From NCBI GenBank assembly GCA_022843385.1, contig JALHNT010000028.1, positions 1 through 64,000 of the forward strand: a DNA stretch of 64,000 bases. Direction: 5' to 3'. The notes under the pieces are model-generated. The model was not told where the DNA came from. It searched no databases and saw only the letters and a list, made by a program, of their open reading frames with translations. This DNA comes from Anaerolineae bacterium. Lineage in GTDB: Bacteria; Chloroflexota; Anaerolineae; Aggregatilineales; Phototrophicaceae. Shown one piece after another: positions 1 through 9,700 of this stretch. Position numbers and translations under genes: made by a program. Within the stretch, counting starts at the first letter, position 1. Each line of letters starts with the position of its first letter.

Positions 1-853
1 TCAGCGTGGCGCTGCCGACCTGGGTCAACTGGTTGGCGGCGTTATAGGTGTAGTTGGTCACCGTCGGCGCAGCACCGTTGACCGCCACACTCTGCGAGGC
101 GCGGTTGCCGGAACGGTCAAAGGTGTAGAGATACTGCCGCAGCAGGTCGGCATCGGCGGCCAGAGCGTTGATGCCTGGCGCGTAACGCGCTTGTTTCAGC
201 CGCGCCAGCCTGTCGTAGCTGTAGCGGATGGTCTGCTGCGTCCAGGTGCGGTTGCTGACCGTGAGCTGCTGGAAGCGCAGCTTGTAAACCGGCGGTGCCG
301 TGACATTCTGTTTGTTGCGCTCGATCCGGTTGCGGATTTCCAGCAGGTGCGGCCCTTCGCCGCCCAGCTTGCGGCTGTCGATGCCGGTGGAGATGATGAT
401 GGCGCGGGTTCCAGGGATGCCAGCATAGCCGTCGAAGCTCTGCCACAGGCTACCATCGAGGTAGACATCGTACAATCCGTGATCGGGTCCGGTTCCCATC
501 GTCAATGTGGCTTCATCGCCCAGGAAGATCAGCGCCAGCGCCGCGTCGGTCTGGGTCGTCTCCTGGAAGCTGTTGACAACGCTCCAACTGCCCTTGAGCA
601 GCAGCCCCTTGTTGGCGTGGTTGATGGTGGTGCTGCTGGCGGTCGTCGGATGCGCCAGCGTCTCCTGCGCCTGAGTGCGATTGCCGCGTTTGTCCACCTG
701 ATACTCGAAGTGCGCCAGCAGCCGGTGCAGATGTTCATGGCGCAGTCGGGTCAGCCGCCCGGCCGCGTCGTAGTCATAGCGCGAGCGCAGCCCATTGGCG
801 CGGATCGAGGCGATGTGACGCCCGATCAGGTCGCTGTAGGTGCCACAAAGCGA
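1..853 (-). pseudogene. RHS-repeat protein, 5'-truncated and running off the window
   Basis: The minus strand is open from 853 to the left edge and encodes RHS/YD repeats, for example YDYDAAGRLTRLRH, YSYDRLARLKQARY and YTYNAANQLTQVG. Between the repeats is an inserted stretch of about 130 residues (GLYDVYLDGSLWQSFDGYAG and neighbours) that resembles a carbohydrate-binding or beta-sandwich insert. The frame is closed by TAG at 854-856, and there is no ATG, GTG or TTG before the repeats begin. The gene's start, signal sequence and N-terminal shell are therefore missing, so this is a truncated gene rather than the start of one. RHS proteins form large surface shells, often around a toxin or adhesin tip. 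That tip would lie beyond the left edge and cannot be judged. Confidence 0.8.
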
Positions 854-913
854 CTATACAGGCAAAAAGAGGTGATGCACCAAAATGAAATGTGCCTTTT
901 CGATACTGTGGGC

Positions 914-965
914 TTGACAATACTGTGTGACGTACAGTATATTTATACTGTGTGATGCACAGTAT
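914..965 (+). promoter_or_regulatory. Promoter with two PadR-type operators
   Basis: A good sigma-70-like promoter is present: TTGACA at 914-919 and TATATT at 938-943, spacer 18 bp. Two related palindromes overlap it. One is at 920-940 (arms ATACTGT and ACAGTAT); the other is at 945-965 (arms ATACTGTG and CACAGTAT, perfect). Their centres are 25 bp apart. A lone half site ATACTGTG lies at 903-910. The position over the promoter of a PadR gene indicates autorepression; this is inference from sequence. Confidence 0.75.
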
Positions 966-982
966 TGTGAGATGCACAGCGT

Positions 983-1330
983 ATGAGTGAAACAAACGAA
1001 TCGCTTGAAAAGCTGCGGCTGGAGCTGCGGCGCGGTGTGGTGGTGCTGGCCGTTCTCAGTCAGTTGGCGACCGCCCGCTACGGTTACAGCCTGATCCAGC
1101 AGTTGGTGGAGTTGGGAATGGACATCGAAGAAGGGACGCTGTACCCGCTTCTACGGCGGCTGGAACAGCAGGGCTTGCTGGAAAGCGAGTGGGACACGAC
1201 TGAATCGCGCCCGCGCAAATACTACCGCATCAGCCCGGCGGGGCGTGAGGTGTTGACGACGCTGCGAGCCGAATGGCAGGAGACGGTTGATGTGATGAGG
1301 AGGATACTGGAAGGGGATCAGCATGAGTGA
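983..1330 (+). CDS. PadR family transcriptional regulator
   Basis: This 115-residue protein is a compact winged-helix regulator. It shows the PadR signature: 'GYSLIQQL' followed by 'EGTLYPLLRRLEQQGLLESEW' and then 'RKYYRISPAGREVL' for the wing and dimerisation start. It has the usual length of the short PadR-s2 group. The coding end overlaps the next gene by 8 bp, so the two are translationally coupled. PadR genes paired with HAAS-domain membrane proteins are a known arrangement, in which the membrane partner is thought to act with the regulator. The twin operators just upstream suggest that it represses its own operon. The ligand is unknown. Confidence 0.9.
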   Translation: MSETNESLEKLRLELRRGVVVLAVLSQLATARYGYSLIQQLVELGMDIEEGTLYPLLRRLEQQGLLESEWDTTESRPRKYYRISPAGREVLTTLRAEWQETVDVMRRILEGDQHE

Positions 1331-2300
1331 CTTGATTAATCGTTATGTCCATCAGGTGGGGCTGTATGTGCGCCCGAAAGAGCGCAGCGAAATTGAAGCC
1401 GAACTGCGGTCACAAATTCAGGATCAGCTTGAAGATCGCTATGGCGGCTCACCCACAGCGGCAGAGATCGCAACCGTCCTGAAACAGCTTGGCGACCCGC
1501 GCGCGATGGCGGCCTCCTACGGCGGCGAGCAGTATCTGGTCGGACCCGACCTGTATCCCTTCATGATGACGGTGCTGCGCTTCGGGCTGCCGCTCGTCCC
1601 GGCCGTGGTGGTCATCGCCAACGTCATCGGCGCGGTGCTTTCACCGGCGGGTGGCGACTGGCTGGGTTTGCTGATCGGTTCGCTATTCACGGCAGCGCAG
1701 GCCGCGATCATCTTCTTCGCAGTGGTGGTGCTGTTCTTCGCCATTTTGCAGCACTCCGGCGAAGAACTGCGGACGAAAGCCAAGAAGGACGAATTCGACC
1801 CGTTGGAACTGCCAGCGGTGGGTGACCCCGGCGCGGTGGATCGGTTTGAGTCGGGCATCGGCATCGCCATCGGCACCCTGGTTGGCATCGCCTTCCTCTA
1901 TTATTTGCAGGTCGGCGGGCTGACGCTGCGCTTCAACCTGAGCGATCCGGGGGCGGTGCTGCCCGTGCCAACCGGTTGGCTGGTGGTGCTGCTCATCACC
2001 ACGTTCGGCGAAGTCGTCCTCAACCTGTGGGCGCTCATCCGTCGCCGCTGGGTATTGGGGATGTGGCTGGCACAGACCGCGCTGGAACTTGTGGGGGCAG
2101 TCGGTTTGTACTTCGTGCTGTTCACCCCGCTGGCCGAGCGCCTGGCACAGACTGCGCCGGAACTGGTCGAGCGGCTGCGGCTGGATCAACTGCCGGCGTG
2201 GATCACCCTGGCTCTTGTCGTCATCATGGTGCTGGCGAGCGGCAGCAAGCTCATCCGCCTGTGGCAGTACCGGCAGGGAGCTATAGTTGCTAGTTCCTAG
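1323..2300 (+). CDS. HAAS-domain polytopic membrane protein, PadR partner
   Basis: The protein has 325 residues. Residues 1-75 form a helical HAAS-like domain (RYVHQVGLYVRPKERSEIEAEL, then a second helix with LGDPRAMAASY). After it come about six hydrophobic segments, roughly at 85-110, 115-140, 175-200, 220-240, 245-270 and 290-310. It starts inside the last codons of the PadR gene, so the two should be made together. HAAS proteins linked to PadR regulators are thought to carry a signal between membrane and regulator; the sensed signal is not evident here. No enzymatic motif was seen. Confidence 0.75.
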   Translation: MSDLINRYVHQVGLYVRPKERSEIEAELRSQIQDQLEDRYGGSPTAAEIATVLKQLGDPRAMAASYGGEQYLVGPDLYPFMMTVLRFGLPLVPAVVVIANVIGAVLSPAGGDWLGLLIGSLFTAAQAAIIFFAVVVLFFAILQHSGEELRTKAKKDEFDPLELPAVGDPGAVDRFESGIGIAIGTLVGIAFLYYLQVGGLTLRFNLSDPGAVLPVPTGWLVVLLITTFGEVVLNLWALIRRRWVLGMWLAQTALELVGAVGLYFVLFTPLAERLAQTAPELVERLRLDQLPAWITLALVVIMVLASGSKLIRLWQYRQGAIVASS

Positions 2301-2317
2301 TTGTTAGTTCCTGGTTG
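2298..2317 (+). repeat. Short intergenic repeat, copy 1
   Basis: The 20-nt string TAGTTGTTAGTTCCTGGTTG begins over the stop codon of the HAAS gene. It recurs identically at 2899-2918, so two copies bracket the small membrane-protein gene at 2520. It belongs to a class of low-complexity TTAGTT/TAGTTG strings seen between genes here. Confidence 0.7.
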
Positions 2318-2377
2318 AGGGAAGTTGGGGACGATGCCTGCTGGGGGCTGAAGCAGGTTAAGAAGTTCGGTTTACGC

Positions 2378-2398
2378 GGACACCCCGTTGGGTGTGCC
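2378..2398. repeat. Dispersed palindrome (GGACACCC type)
   Basis: The sequence GGACACCCC-GTT-GGGTGTGCC folds into a hairpin. It is one of several palindromes in this window that pair a 'GTAGGG-GACA' left arm with 'TGTCCCTAC' on the right. It lies 120 bp upstream of the start of the small membrane protein. Confidence 0.65.
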
Positions 2399-2519
2399 TA
2401 CGAATGACCGATGGATGGAGGGACGTGCAATGGCGCGTCCGCCAGAGCTATCTTCACGGGGACATCCCCGCTATTCCGAGCAGAAAGCCAACGGCATTAT
2501 GCGAAAGGACAACACCATC

Positions 2520-2882
2520 ATGCTCGACACCCGAATAATCCTCTCCGGCATCTGGATCACTGTCATGCTCATCTATCTGATGGGGGATGTGCTGCGGATT
2601 TACAGCGGCGATATGGCGCGGATGGAAGCCGGGCAACCGTCCAGCAGTGTCAAGTGGCTGGGGGCGGCCATCATCATGCTCATCCCGATCCTGATGGTCT
2701 TCCTGTCGCTGGCGCTGCCCCAGCCGGTCAACCGTTGGGCGAACATCATCGTCGCCATCGGCTTCTTCCTTTTCGTCCTGCTCGATCTGCGCGGCTATCC
2801 CTCGGCTTATGACCGGCTGCTGCTGGTCGTCAGCCTGGTCTTCAACGGCATTACTGTGTGGTATGCCTGGAACTGGACGTAG
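2520..2882 (+). CDS. Small four-helix membrane protein of unknown function
   Basis: This 120-residue protein is almost wholly membrane-embedded, with hydrophobic stretches near residues 5-25, 45-65, 72-90 and 98-118. The start at 2520 is chosen because AAAGGA lies about 12 bases before it. An upstream in-frame ATG at 2499 has no convincing ribosome-binding site, and longer versions read through the repeat DNA upstream. The layout resembles small DUF6326-like membrane proteins, but the family assignment is a guess. Repeats flank the gene on both sides, and no functional partner is apparent. Confidence 0.6.
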   Translation: MLDTRIILSGIWITVMLIYLMGDVLRIYSGDMARMEAGQPSSSVKWLGAAIIMLIPILMVFLSLALPQPVNRWANIIVAIGFFLFVLLDLRGYPSAYDRLLLVVSLVFNGITVWYAWNWT

Positions 2883-2898
2883 GGGAGTTGTTAGTTTT

Positions 2899-2918
2899 TA
2901 GTTGTTAGTTCCTGGTTG
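2899..2918 (+). repeat. Short intergenic repeat, copy 2
   Basis: This is an exact second copy of the 20-nt string at 2298-2317, located 17 bp after the stop codon of the small membrane-protein gene. Confidence 0.7.
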
Positions 2919-2962
2919 TTCGTTCACAGTCATCACCGGGCAGAGACGCCAGTTTTCCCGTA

Positions 2963-3012
2963 GAGACATGGCACTGCCCTGTCCGTTCTGGTGAAAAACA
3001 CGATGTCTCATG
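2963..3012 (+). repeat. Long intergenic repeat, left copy
   Basis: The stretch 'GACATGGCACTGCC(C)TGTCCGTTCTGG' continues into TGAAAAACACGATGTCTCATG. The same block, with a few changes, lies at 4104-4156. The two copies flank the oxidoreductase gene at 3081-4052 in direct orientation. The first half can form a hairpin from GACATGG and its partner. Confidence 0.75.
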
Positions 3013-3080
3013 ACAACAACCATCATGCAGGCAGCTTGGTCTGAAATTACAGTAATCAACATCCTTGAAAGGATTGGCTC

Positions 3081-4052
3081 ATGAAAGCAGTGGTCTACAC
3101 CCAATACGGTTCGCCGGATGTGCTTCAGTTCACCGAAGTGGCGAAGCCCGTTCCCCAAGCGAATCAAGTCCTGGTCAAAATCCAGGCCGTCTCCGTCAAT
3201 ACCGCCGACTGGTATCTGCTGAATGGCAAACCGTTTCTGGCGCGCCTCTCGCAAGGGTTGTTCAAACCAAAGGAACCGATCCTGGGGGTGGACATCGCCG
3301 GGGTGGTCGAAGCGGTTGGCACAGGGGTCACGCGCGTCAAGCCGGGGGATGCCGTGTTTGCTGATTTATCCGATTGTGGTCGGGGCGGGTTCGCCGAGTA
3401 TGTGGCGGCTGATGAAACGGCGCTGGCGCTGAAACCGCCGCGCCTATCCTTCGAGGAAGCCGCCGCCGTGCCGATGGCCGCTGTGACGGCGTTGCAGGGC
3501 TTGCGCGATTTGGGAAAGATTCAGGCCGGGCAGAAGGTACTGATTAACGGAGCATCCGGCGGTGTGGGGACGTTCGCGGTGCAGCTCGCCAAAGCCTTTG
3601 GCGCGGAGGTGACGGCGGTGTGCAGCACACGGAATGTCGATCTGGCGCGTTCGCTGGGTGCCGATCACATCATTGATTACACCCAGAGTGATTTCACAAC
3701 GACCGGGCAGCGCTATGACCTGATTATCGCCGCCAACGGCTATCATCCGATCCGGCATTACCAGCGCGCCCTATCCCCAACCGGGCGACACATCGTCACT
3801 GGCGGCTCAATGGCGCAGATCTTTCAGCCGATGCTGATGGGGCCGTTCCTCTCGATGGGCGGGCGACAGACGTTCAGCAGTCTGGTGGCGAAGCCGAACG
3901 CGCACGATCTGGCCTTCGTCGGCGAGTGGCTGGAAGCCGGAAAAATCAAGGTGGTGGTTGACCGCTGCTATCCCTTGAACGAGACAGCGCAGGCGTTGCG
4001 TTACGTCGGCGAAGGACACGCGCGGGGCAAAGTGGTCATCCGCGTAGCTTAG
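3081..4052 (+). CDS. NAD(P)H:quinone oxidoreductase-like MDR protein
   Basis: This 323-residue, zinc-independent member of the medium-chain dehydrogenase/reductase superfamily has a GroES-like N-terminal half (residues 1-120, with ILGVDIAGVVEAVGTGVTRVKPGD). A Rossmann half follows, with the nucleotide-binding motif NGASGGVGTFAVQLAKAFGA at about 153-172. The zinc-site cysteines of alcohol dehydrogenases are absent. Such enzymes reduce quinones or enones with NADPH; the substrate here is unknown. AAAGGA lies about 9 bases before the ATG. The gene stands alone and is bracketed by two copies of a roughly 50-bp repeat. Confidence 0.85.
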   Translation: MKAVVYTQYGSPDVLQFTEVAKPVPQANQVLVKIQAVSVNTADWYLLNGKPFLARLSQGLFKPKEPILGVDIAGVVEAVGTGVTRVKPGDAVFADLSDCGRGGFAEYVAADETALALKPPRLSFEEAAAVPMAAVTALQGLRDLGKIQAGQKVLINGASGGVGTFAVQLAKAFGAEVTAVCSTRNVDLARSLGADHIIDYTQSDFTTTGQRYDLIIAANGYHPIRHYQRALSPTGRHIVTGGSMAQIFQPMLMGPFLSMGGRQTFSSLVAKPNAHDLAFVGEWLEAGKIKVVVDRCYPLNETAQALRYVGEGHARGKVVIRVA

Positions 4053-4061
4053 CAAGACGGC

Positions 4062-4082
4062 GGACACGCCATTGGCGTGTCC
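4062..4082. repeat. Dispersed palindrome (GGACACGCC type)
   Basis: The sequence GGACACGCC-ATT-GGCGTGTCC is a perfect inverted repeat of 9-bp arms, followed by CTAC. It starts 10 bp after the oxidoreductase stop codon and lies in an RNA-hairpin position, although no U-tract follows. Confidence 0.75.
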
Positions 4083-4103
4083 CTACAACCACCCGATTTC
4101 CCA

Positions 4104-4156
4104 TAGGGACATGGCAGTGCCATGTCCGTTCTGGTGAAAACGCTGACGTCTCATGG
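4104..4156 (+). repeat. Long intergenic repeat, right copy
   Basis: This is the second copy of the block at 2963-3012. It includes the perfect palindrome GGACATGGC-AGT-GCCATGTCC at 4107-4127, then CGTTCTGGTGAAAA and a terminal GTCTCATGG. The left copy has one palindrome arm changed (CCCTGTCC against CCATGTCC). Confidence 0.75.
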
Positions 4157-4228
4157 ACTGGTCAGATTACTGTCTTCAACTGCCGCGATTCGATCAGGCC
4201 ATATCGCGGCAGATAGGCAGGTTCAAAT

Positions 4229-5026
4229 TCAGGCGCTTGGGCCTTCCGGTATATCCGGCCCGGATGGAATCGGGAAATCGCCGGGCAGCATCAGGTGATC
4301 GAGCGTCACTTCGAGTTGGATCACCTCGCCCTCGCGCAGCACATCCAACTGGATCGTGTCGCCCACTTCATAGGCATACAGTCGATCGCGCAGCGTCCGC
4401 TCGGCATCCACGACATCGCCATCGACTGCGGTGATGACATCATCAACGCGCAGCCCGACAGACTCCGCTGGCGACTCCGGCAGCACCGCCACGATCAGCG
4501 CGCCTTCCGACTGGCTCAAGTCACGCCCCTCAGCCAGTGCGGCATCGAGCGTCACAAATTCTACTCCCAGCCGCCCGCGCATCATCAGCGCCAGCGGATC
4601 AAACGGCATCATGTGATGGGGATCGAAGGGCGCATCCGGGTCAAATGGCAGTTCATTCTCCGGCGGAGGCAAGACCGCTTCGGTGGGCGCAGCCGCCAGC
4701 GTCACTTCGACCGTCAGCGTTTCGCCGTCGCGCTCGATTTCCAGCATCAGCACCTCGCCGATGTCGGCAGCCCGGACGAATTCGATGAATGGGCGCGCCC
4801 GGTTGATACGTGTTTCCCCCACCTGCCGCAGCACATCACCCACTTGCAGCCCGGCCTCGTCCGCCGGCGAATTCGGCAGCACTTCAACAATGACCACACC
4901 CGCGGCGCTATCTTCAATGCGGATGCCCAGTTGCGGGCGTTCGCGGGTATCGTCCTGCGCCAGGCCGACCAGCACAGCCATCAGCATGATCAGCGCCAGT
5001 CCCAGCCCGACAGTTAATTTCCTCAT
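4229..5026 (-). CDS. Secreted or membrane-tethered two-PDZ-domain protein
   Basis: This 265-residue protein starts with a signal peptide or membrane anchor (MRKLTVGLGLALIMLMAVLVGLAQ). Two PDZ domains follow. The first is at about 30-110 (GVVIVEVLPNSPADEAGLQVGDVLRQV) and the second at about 150-245 (GALIVAVLPESPAESVGLRVDDVITAVDG). There is no trypsin-like protease domain of the HtrA/DegP kind and no other catalytic motif, so it is probably an adaptor or substrate-binding protein outside the membrane. GGGAGAT precedes the start. It is transcribed divergently from the membrane protein at 5199. Confidence 0.8.
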   Translation of the reverse strand: MRKLTVGLGLALIMLMAVLVGLAQDDTRERPQLGIRIEDSAAGVVIVEVLPNSPADEAGLQVGDVLRQVGETRINRARPFIEFVRAADIGEVLMLEIERDGETLTVEVTLAAAPTEAVLPPPENELPFDPDAPFDPHHMMPFDPLALMMRGRLGVEFVTLDAALAEGRDLSQSEGALIVAVLPESPAESVGLRVDDVITAVDGDVVDAERTLRDRLYAYEVGDTIQLDVLREGEVIQLEVTLDHLMLPGDFPIPSGPDIPEGPSA

Positions 5027-5198
5027 CGTCCGATCTCCCGGTTAATCATCATGGCACCAATTATCGTAGCGCGGCTATGTGAAATGGATATGAGATCGCG
5101 CTGAGGGTTCAATGGAACGAATATCACATTGTTTGTGTTGGAAATCAGGTATGAATGATAAGATGAGCAGGTAACGGTTCATCAGCCTAATAGAGACT

Positions 5199-6656
5199 AT
5201 GTCACCATCACCCGTGTTTATGCTAGGCCGACTGCGAAGCGCTCTCATCATTGCCTGCCTTTTCGCTCTGGTGATCTTCGCTTATCTGGGGCAGTACAGC
5301 CGCTACATCGCTGATGATTATTGTACAGCCAACGCCGCCCTGACATTAGGCATCCCCCAGTCCATCAATAACTGGTACTACAATTATGCCGGACAATACA
5401 CCAATTTTCTGCTCAAGGGATGGGTCGCTTATGCCGGGCCAGGGTTTGCCGGCCTATTGCCAGCGCTGATTCTGCTGGCCTGGTCCGGAGCGGCGATCTG
5501 GACCGCTTATCAACTACTGTCCCTCACATCGATCAAGGACAAAAAGTGGCTGGCGGTGCTGTTTGGATTGTTGTTCGTATTCGCTGTGTTCGCTGGCATT
5601 CCCAGCCTGATCCAATCGTTGTATTGGATTGGTGCCAGCATTCCGTATACCCTGCCACAGATTGTCATGACCTTTTTTATCGGCTGGGTCATACAGGTCA
5701 GCCGACGCCATCCTGGCATGAGACCATCACTGGTCAAATTGATCCTGACAGGTCTGGTGATGGGGGTTGTGGCAGGGCTTTCAGAAGTCTCGACGGTGTT
5801 TCAGATCACGGTCTACGGCCTGATGGGGTTGGCTGTCCTTCGTTTTGCCCCAGTCACCTATCGTCGCCCGGCCTTGTGGCTGCTGGGGGTTGCAGTCGTC
5901 TGCCTGCTGATCGGCCTTGTCATTGTGGTGACTGCGCCAGGGAATGCTGTACGTCAGGCGTTATTCCCTGATCGGCTCTCTATTCCTGAAGTGATTGTGC
6001 GGACTCTTATTGTCTCGGCTTCTTATATCGCCACAGCGATTGGAATCTTTTCACCTGCTCCCTATCTGGTCGTCATCATTATCAGCGTGGTTTTCTTCTA
6101 TCAGTTACGTGGGGTAGTACCAGAACTGCGCCTATCATCAAGACAGGCTCGCCAAATTCAGATATTGACCCTCGTGGCTACTTACGCGCTCATCCTCGTG
6201 GCTATCGGCCCGCCGGTCTATGCGACATCGGTTGCCCCGCCTGCCCGCGTGTATCTGATGCCGCATCTTGCAATTCTGACCTGTGTCTTCATCTGTGGCA
6301 TCACCATCGGCCTGAGCGCCCGGCGAAACACCTCACCTCCTGCCGGGTCATCCCGCTTGACCCTCGTGCTGGTGTCAGCCATGATACTGCTAGGACCCAT
6401 CGCTTACGGGGTCAGGATGTTGAGCAGCCTTCCGTTCTATCAGAATTATGCCCAACAATGGGACAACAATGACGCTCAGATTCGTGATGCAGCCGAACGC
6501 GGTGAAACCAGCGTATCGGTTCCGATGCTGGTCGATGACCTGGCGGCTTACGAGCACCTTGATGTTATCAGTGAAGATCCCCGTAATTTTGTGAACAGTT
6601 GCGCTGCTGCCTACTACGGCCTCGAAACGATCATCGGGGTGCCACAAGTCGAGTGA
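5199..6656 (+). CDS. Polytopic membrane protein, possibly GT-C-like (DUF6056-type)
   Basis: The protein has 485 residues and about 11-12 predicted membrane helices. Just after the first helix is a loop with YSRYIADDYCTANAAL and SINNWYYNYAGQYTNFLLK. An acidic DD-Y motif in the first extracytoplasmic loop, followed by W-Y and G-Q-Y, is typical of DUF6056-like and GT-C glycosyltransferase-fold proteins. A role in transferring lipid-linked sugars to the cell surface is therefore possible but unproven. The C-terminal tail of about 60 residues is soluble. The ATG at 5199 has only a weak ribosome-binding site. Confidence 0.5.
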   Translation: MSPSPVFMLGRLRSALIIACLFALVIFAYLGQYSRYIADDYCTANAALTLGIPQSINNWYYNYAGQYTNFLLKGWVAYAGPGFAGLLPALILLAWSGAAIWTAYQLLSLTSIKDKKWLAVLFGLLFVFAVFAGIPSLIQSLYWIGASIPYTLPQIVMTFFIGWVIQVSRRHPGMRPSLVKLILTGLVMGVVAGLSEVSTVFQITVYGLMGLAVLRFAPVTYRRPALWLLGVAVVCLLIGLVIVVTAPGNAVRQALFPDRLSIPEVIVRTLIVSASYIATAIGIFSPAPYLVVIIISVVFFYQLRGVVPELRLSSRQARQIQILTLVATYALILVAIGPPVYATSVAPPARVYLMPHLAILTCVFICGITIGLSARRNTSPPAGSSRLTLVLVSAMILLGPIAYGVRMLSSLPFYQNYAQQWDNNDAQIRDAAERGETSVSVPMLVDDLAAYEHLDVISEDPRNFVNSCAAAYYGLETIIGVPQVE

Positions 6657-6729
6657 GGCGATGGCTGACAACAGCCTGATTGCCGCCAAGAATAAAGATG
6701 GCTGCTTGCATTCGCGGCTCACATTTGTA

Positions 6730-6738
6730 TGCTATAAT
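6730..6738 (+). promoter_or_regulatory. Extended -10 promoter for the TPR/PDWL operon
   Basis: The sequence TGC-TATAAT lies 48 bp before the chosen start of the large TPR gene. No good -35 is seen at the right distance, but an extended -10 needs none. Confidence 0.5.
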
Positions 6739-6785
6739 GACAGGCAAAGCGCTTGTTTTGTCGAATGGCGACAGGATATGTCCGC

Positions 6786-9700
6786 ATGATGATTTCCCTC
6801 CGGGATTATCTTGCCCGGCTCGATAGTCTATTGAATACCAGCAGCGGCGCTCCAGAAGTGATCGCGCACTGCCGCCATATCCTGCAGCACTACCCCAAAA
6901 ACGCGGAAAGTTATCGGCTGTTGGGTCGGGCGCTGGTCGCCAGCAACCGCTGGTCAGAAGCCGGTGAAGTCCTGCGCCGTGCTTTGAGTGTCTTCCCCGA
7001 CGAAGGCTCACTCCACCTCGGCTTATTCGATGTCTACCGCGCTGAGAAGCGCCTGGATGAAGCCATCTGGCATCTGGAACGCGCTTACGAACAGATGCCG
7101 AATAACCAGCCGATCCTCGAAAATCTCCGTGAACTCTACCGCCGTCATCGCAAGATCGAGCAGAGCAAGGTTCAGTTGACCGCCGGCGCGGCAGCTCGAC
7201 AGTACATCCGCAACGGGCTGTATTCGCAGGCCATCGATACCCTGCGCCAGACCTTGAAAGGCATGCCGGAACGCCTCGACCTGCTGCTGCTGCTGGCGAA
7301 GACCTACTGGGCTTCGGGCAAGCGCGTCGAAGCCGCCGAGACCGCCATCCAGATTCTCAAGAAGTCGTCGGATTGCCTGGAAGCGAACTGGATGCTGGCG
7401 GAGTTCTGGTTAGCTGAAAACCGTCCTTCGGATGCCCAGCGCTATATTGACCGCCTGCAATCGCTCGATCCCTATCTGGCACTGGAACTGGCCCAGGGCA
7501 GCGAAGTCGCCGATGATACCTACCGCCTGGAAGAACTGGATTATCAGAAAGTCGCCGAGCGCGAGATCGTCAACCGCCGACCCGACTGGCTGGAAGAGCT
7601 GCCCGGCGATGGACATGAGGCGATGCCGCTGCCAGATGACGACTGGATGAAAAATGTCACCGCCGTGCCAGCCGACCAACTGCTCTCGGTCACGCAGAGC
7701 CGTCATGCAGAAGCAGCGGATGACTGGCTGGATGAGGCGAGCAAGGCTGATGAGGCGAATATCCAGGACATGGCTACGATGGTCAGCGCTCGTCCGCCGG
7801 GACGGAAACGTGGCCTGACCGGACTGTTGAGTGCAGCAGCGCTGGCTGGAACCTCGATGGAGGAGCCAGCGGCTGAACCCCCTGCCGCCGAAACGCCAGC
7901 GCCAGTCGCGCAGGTCGCATCAACCGGCACCAATTTCTTTGATGACGATGAACTGCCCGGCACCACAGCCGTGGCAGATGAATTGCCGGACTGGCTGGCG
8001 GAAGAACCGACCAGCAGCCCCTTAACTGATACAGCGGCCAGTCGCGTCGCGGGTTCTGATGCCGAAGATCCGCTGGCCTGGCTGCGCAGCGCCGGGCTGG
8101 AAGTTGATGAAAGCGCCCCACGACGACTGGGCAGCGATGAGGATGTATTTGATACTGCCGACGATCAGTTCGCCCTGAAAGATGCTGACCATGCCGATCC
8201 GCTCGGCTGGCTGCAAGGCTATGACGGCGGGCAGGATATGCTGGTCGAGAATGCAACCGTTCCAGCGATCATCCCGGATGAAGATCTGCCGTCACCCGAG
8301 GACGAGGATGATCCGTTGGCATGGCTGAAGGCCAGCGGTGTGGATATTGACCCGACGGTCAGCCGCGCCGCCATACCCGAAGCCGACGCGGCAGCCTTCC
8401 CGATTCCGGCTCAGGCCAGCACTTCGTTGGACTGGCTGACCGATGATGAATTTCTGGATGAAGCCCTCAATCTGGAAACACTGGTGGACGATTCGGAACC
8501 GGCAAGCGTTCCGGCTACGGCAGCAATGCCAGAACGGCGAGACACGATGAGCGATCAGCGCGACCCTCTGGACTGGATGTCATCCGAAGATGCGAACGAT
8601 CAGGCCGATGACGCTGCTGCCAAGACCGGCGATCAACCGGCGGCTGGCTCGACCTCCTGGTTTGATCAACTGCCAGCGGACGAGTCGTCGCCCGATGCTT
8701 CTGCAGCCATTCCAGATTGGCTGGATGAAGAACCCGGCACGGTTCCGACAGCGGCCAGCGAAGTCCCGAATTGGATGGATCAGGCTTTGCCGATGGAGGG
8801 TTCGGTCACGGATGATGCTGCCATCAGCGATGAATTTGAGTGGATGAGCGAAGAGCCATCCGCCGAAGTCCCGACGGCTGCATCTGAAATCCCTGACTGG
8901 TTGAGTGAAGCGGCTCCGGTGGATGCCGCGCAGATTACCGAACCGGCTGTCTCAGCCATTGGTGATGAATTCGAGTGGATCAGCGAAGAGGCCGCCGAAG
9001 TGCCAACTACTGCTGCTGAAATTCCCGACTGGTTGAGCGAAGTCGCCCCGGTGGATGAACCGCAGATTACCGAACCGGCAGTCTCGGCCATCGGTGATGA
9101 GTTCGAGTGGATCAGCGACGAAGCGGCGGCGGATGTTGAGGCTGCTTCCCCAGTGCAGATGCCTGACTGGTTGAGCGAAGTTGCTCCGGCTGATGAACCA
9201 CAGATTGCGGAACCGGCAGTCTCGGCCATCGGCGATGAGTTCGAGTGGATCAGCGACGAAGCGGCGGCGGATGTTGAAGCAGCGGCTCCAGTGCAGATGC
9301 CCGACTGGTTGAGCGAAGTCGCCCCGGTGGATGAACCGCAGATCGCGGAACCGGCGGTCTCGGCCATCGGCGATGAGTTTGAGTGGATCAGCGACGAAGC
9401 GGCGGCGGATGTTGAGGCTGCTTCCCCAGTGCAGATGCCCGACTGGTTGAGCGAAGTCGCTCCGGCTGATGAACCGCAGATTGCGGAACCGGCAGTCTCG
9501 GCCATCGGTGATGAGTTCGAGTGGATCAGCGACGAAGCGGCGGCGGATGTTGAGGCTGCTTCCCCAGTGCAGATGCCTGACTGGTTGAGCGAAGTTGCTC
9601 CGGCTGATGAACCACAGATTGCGGAACCGGCAGTCTCAGCCATTGGCGATGAGTTCGAGTGGATCAGCGACGAAGCGGCGGCGGATGTTGAGGCTGCTTC

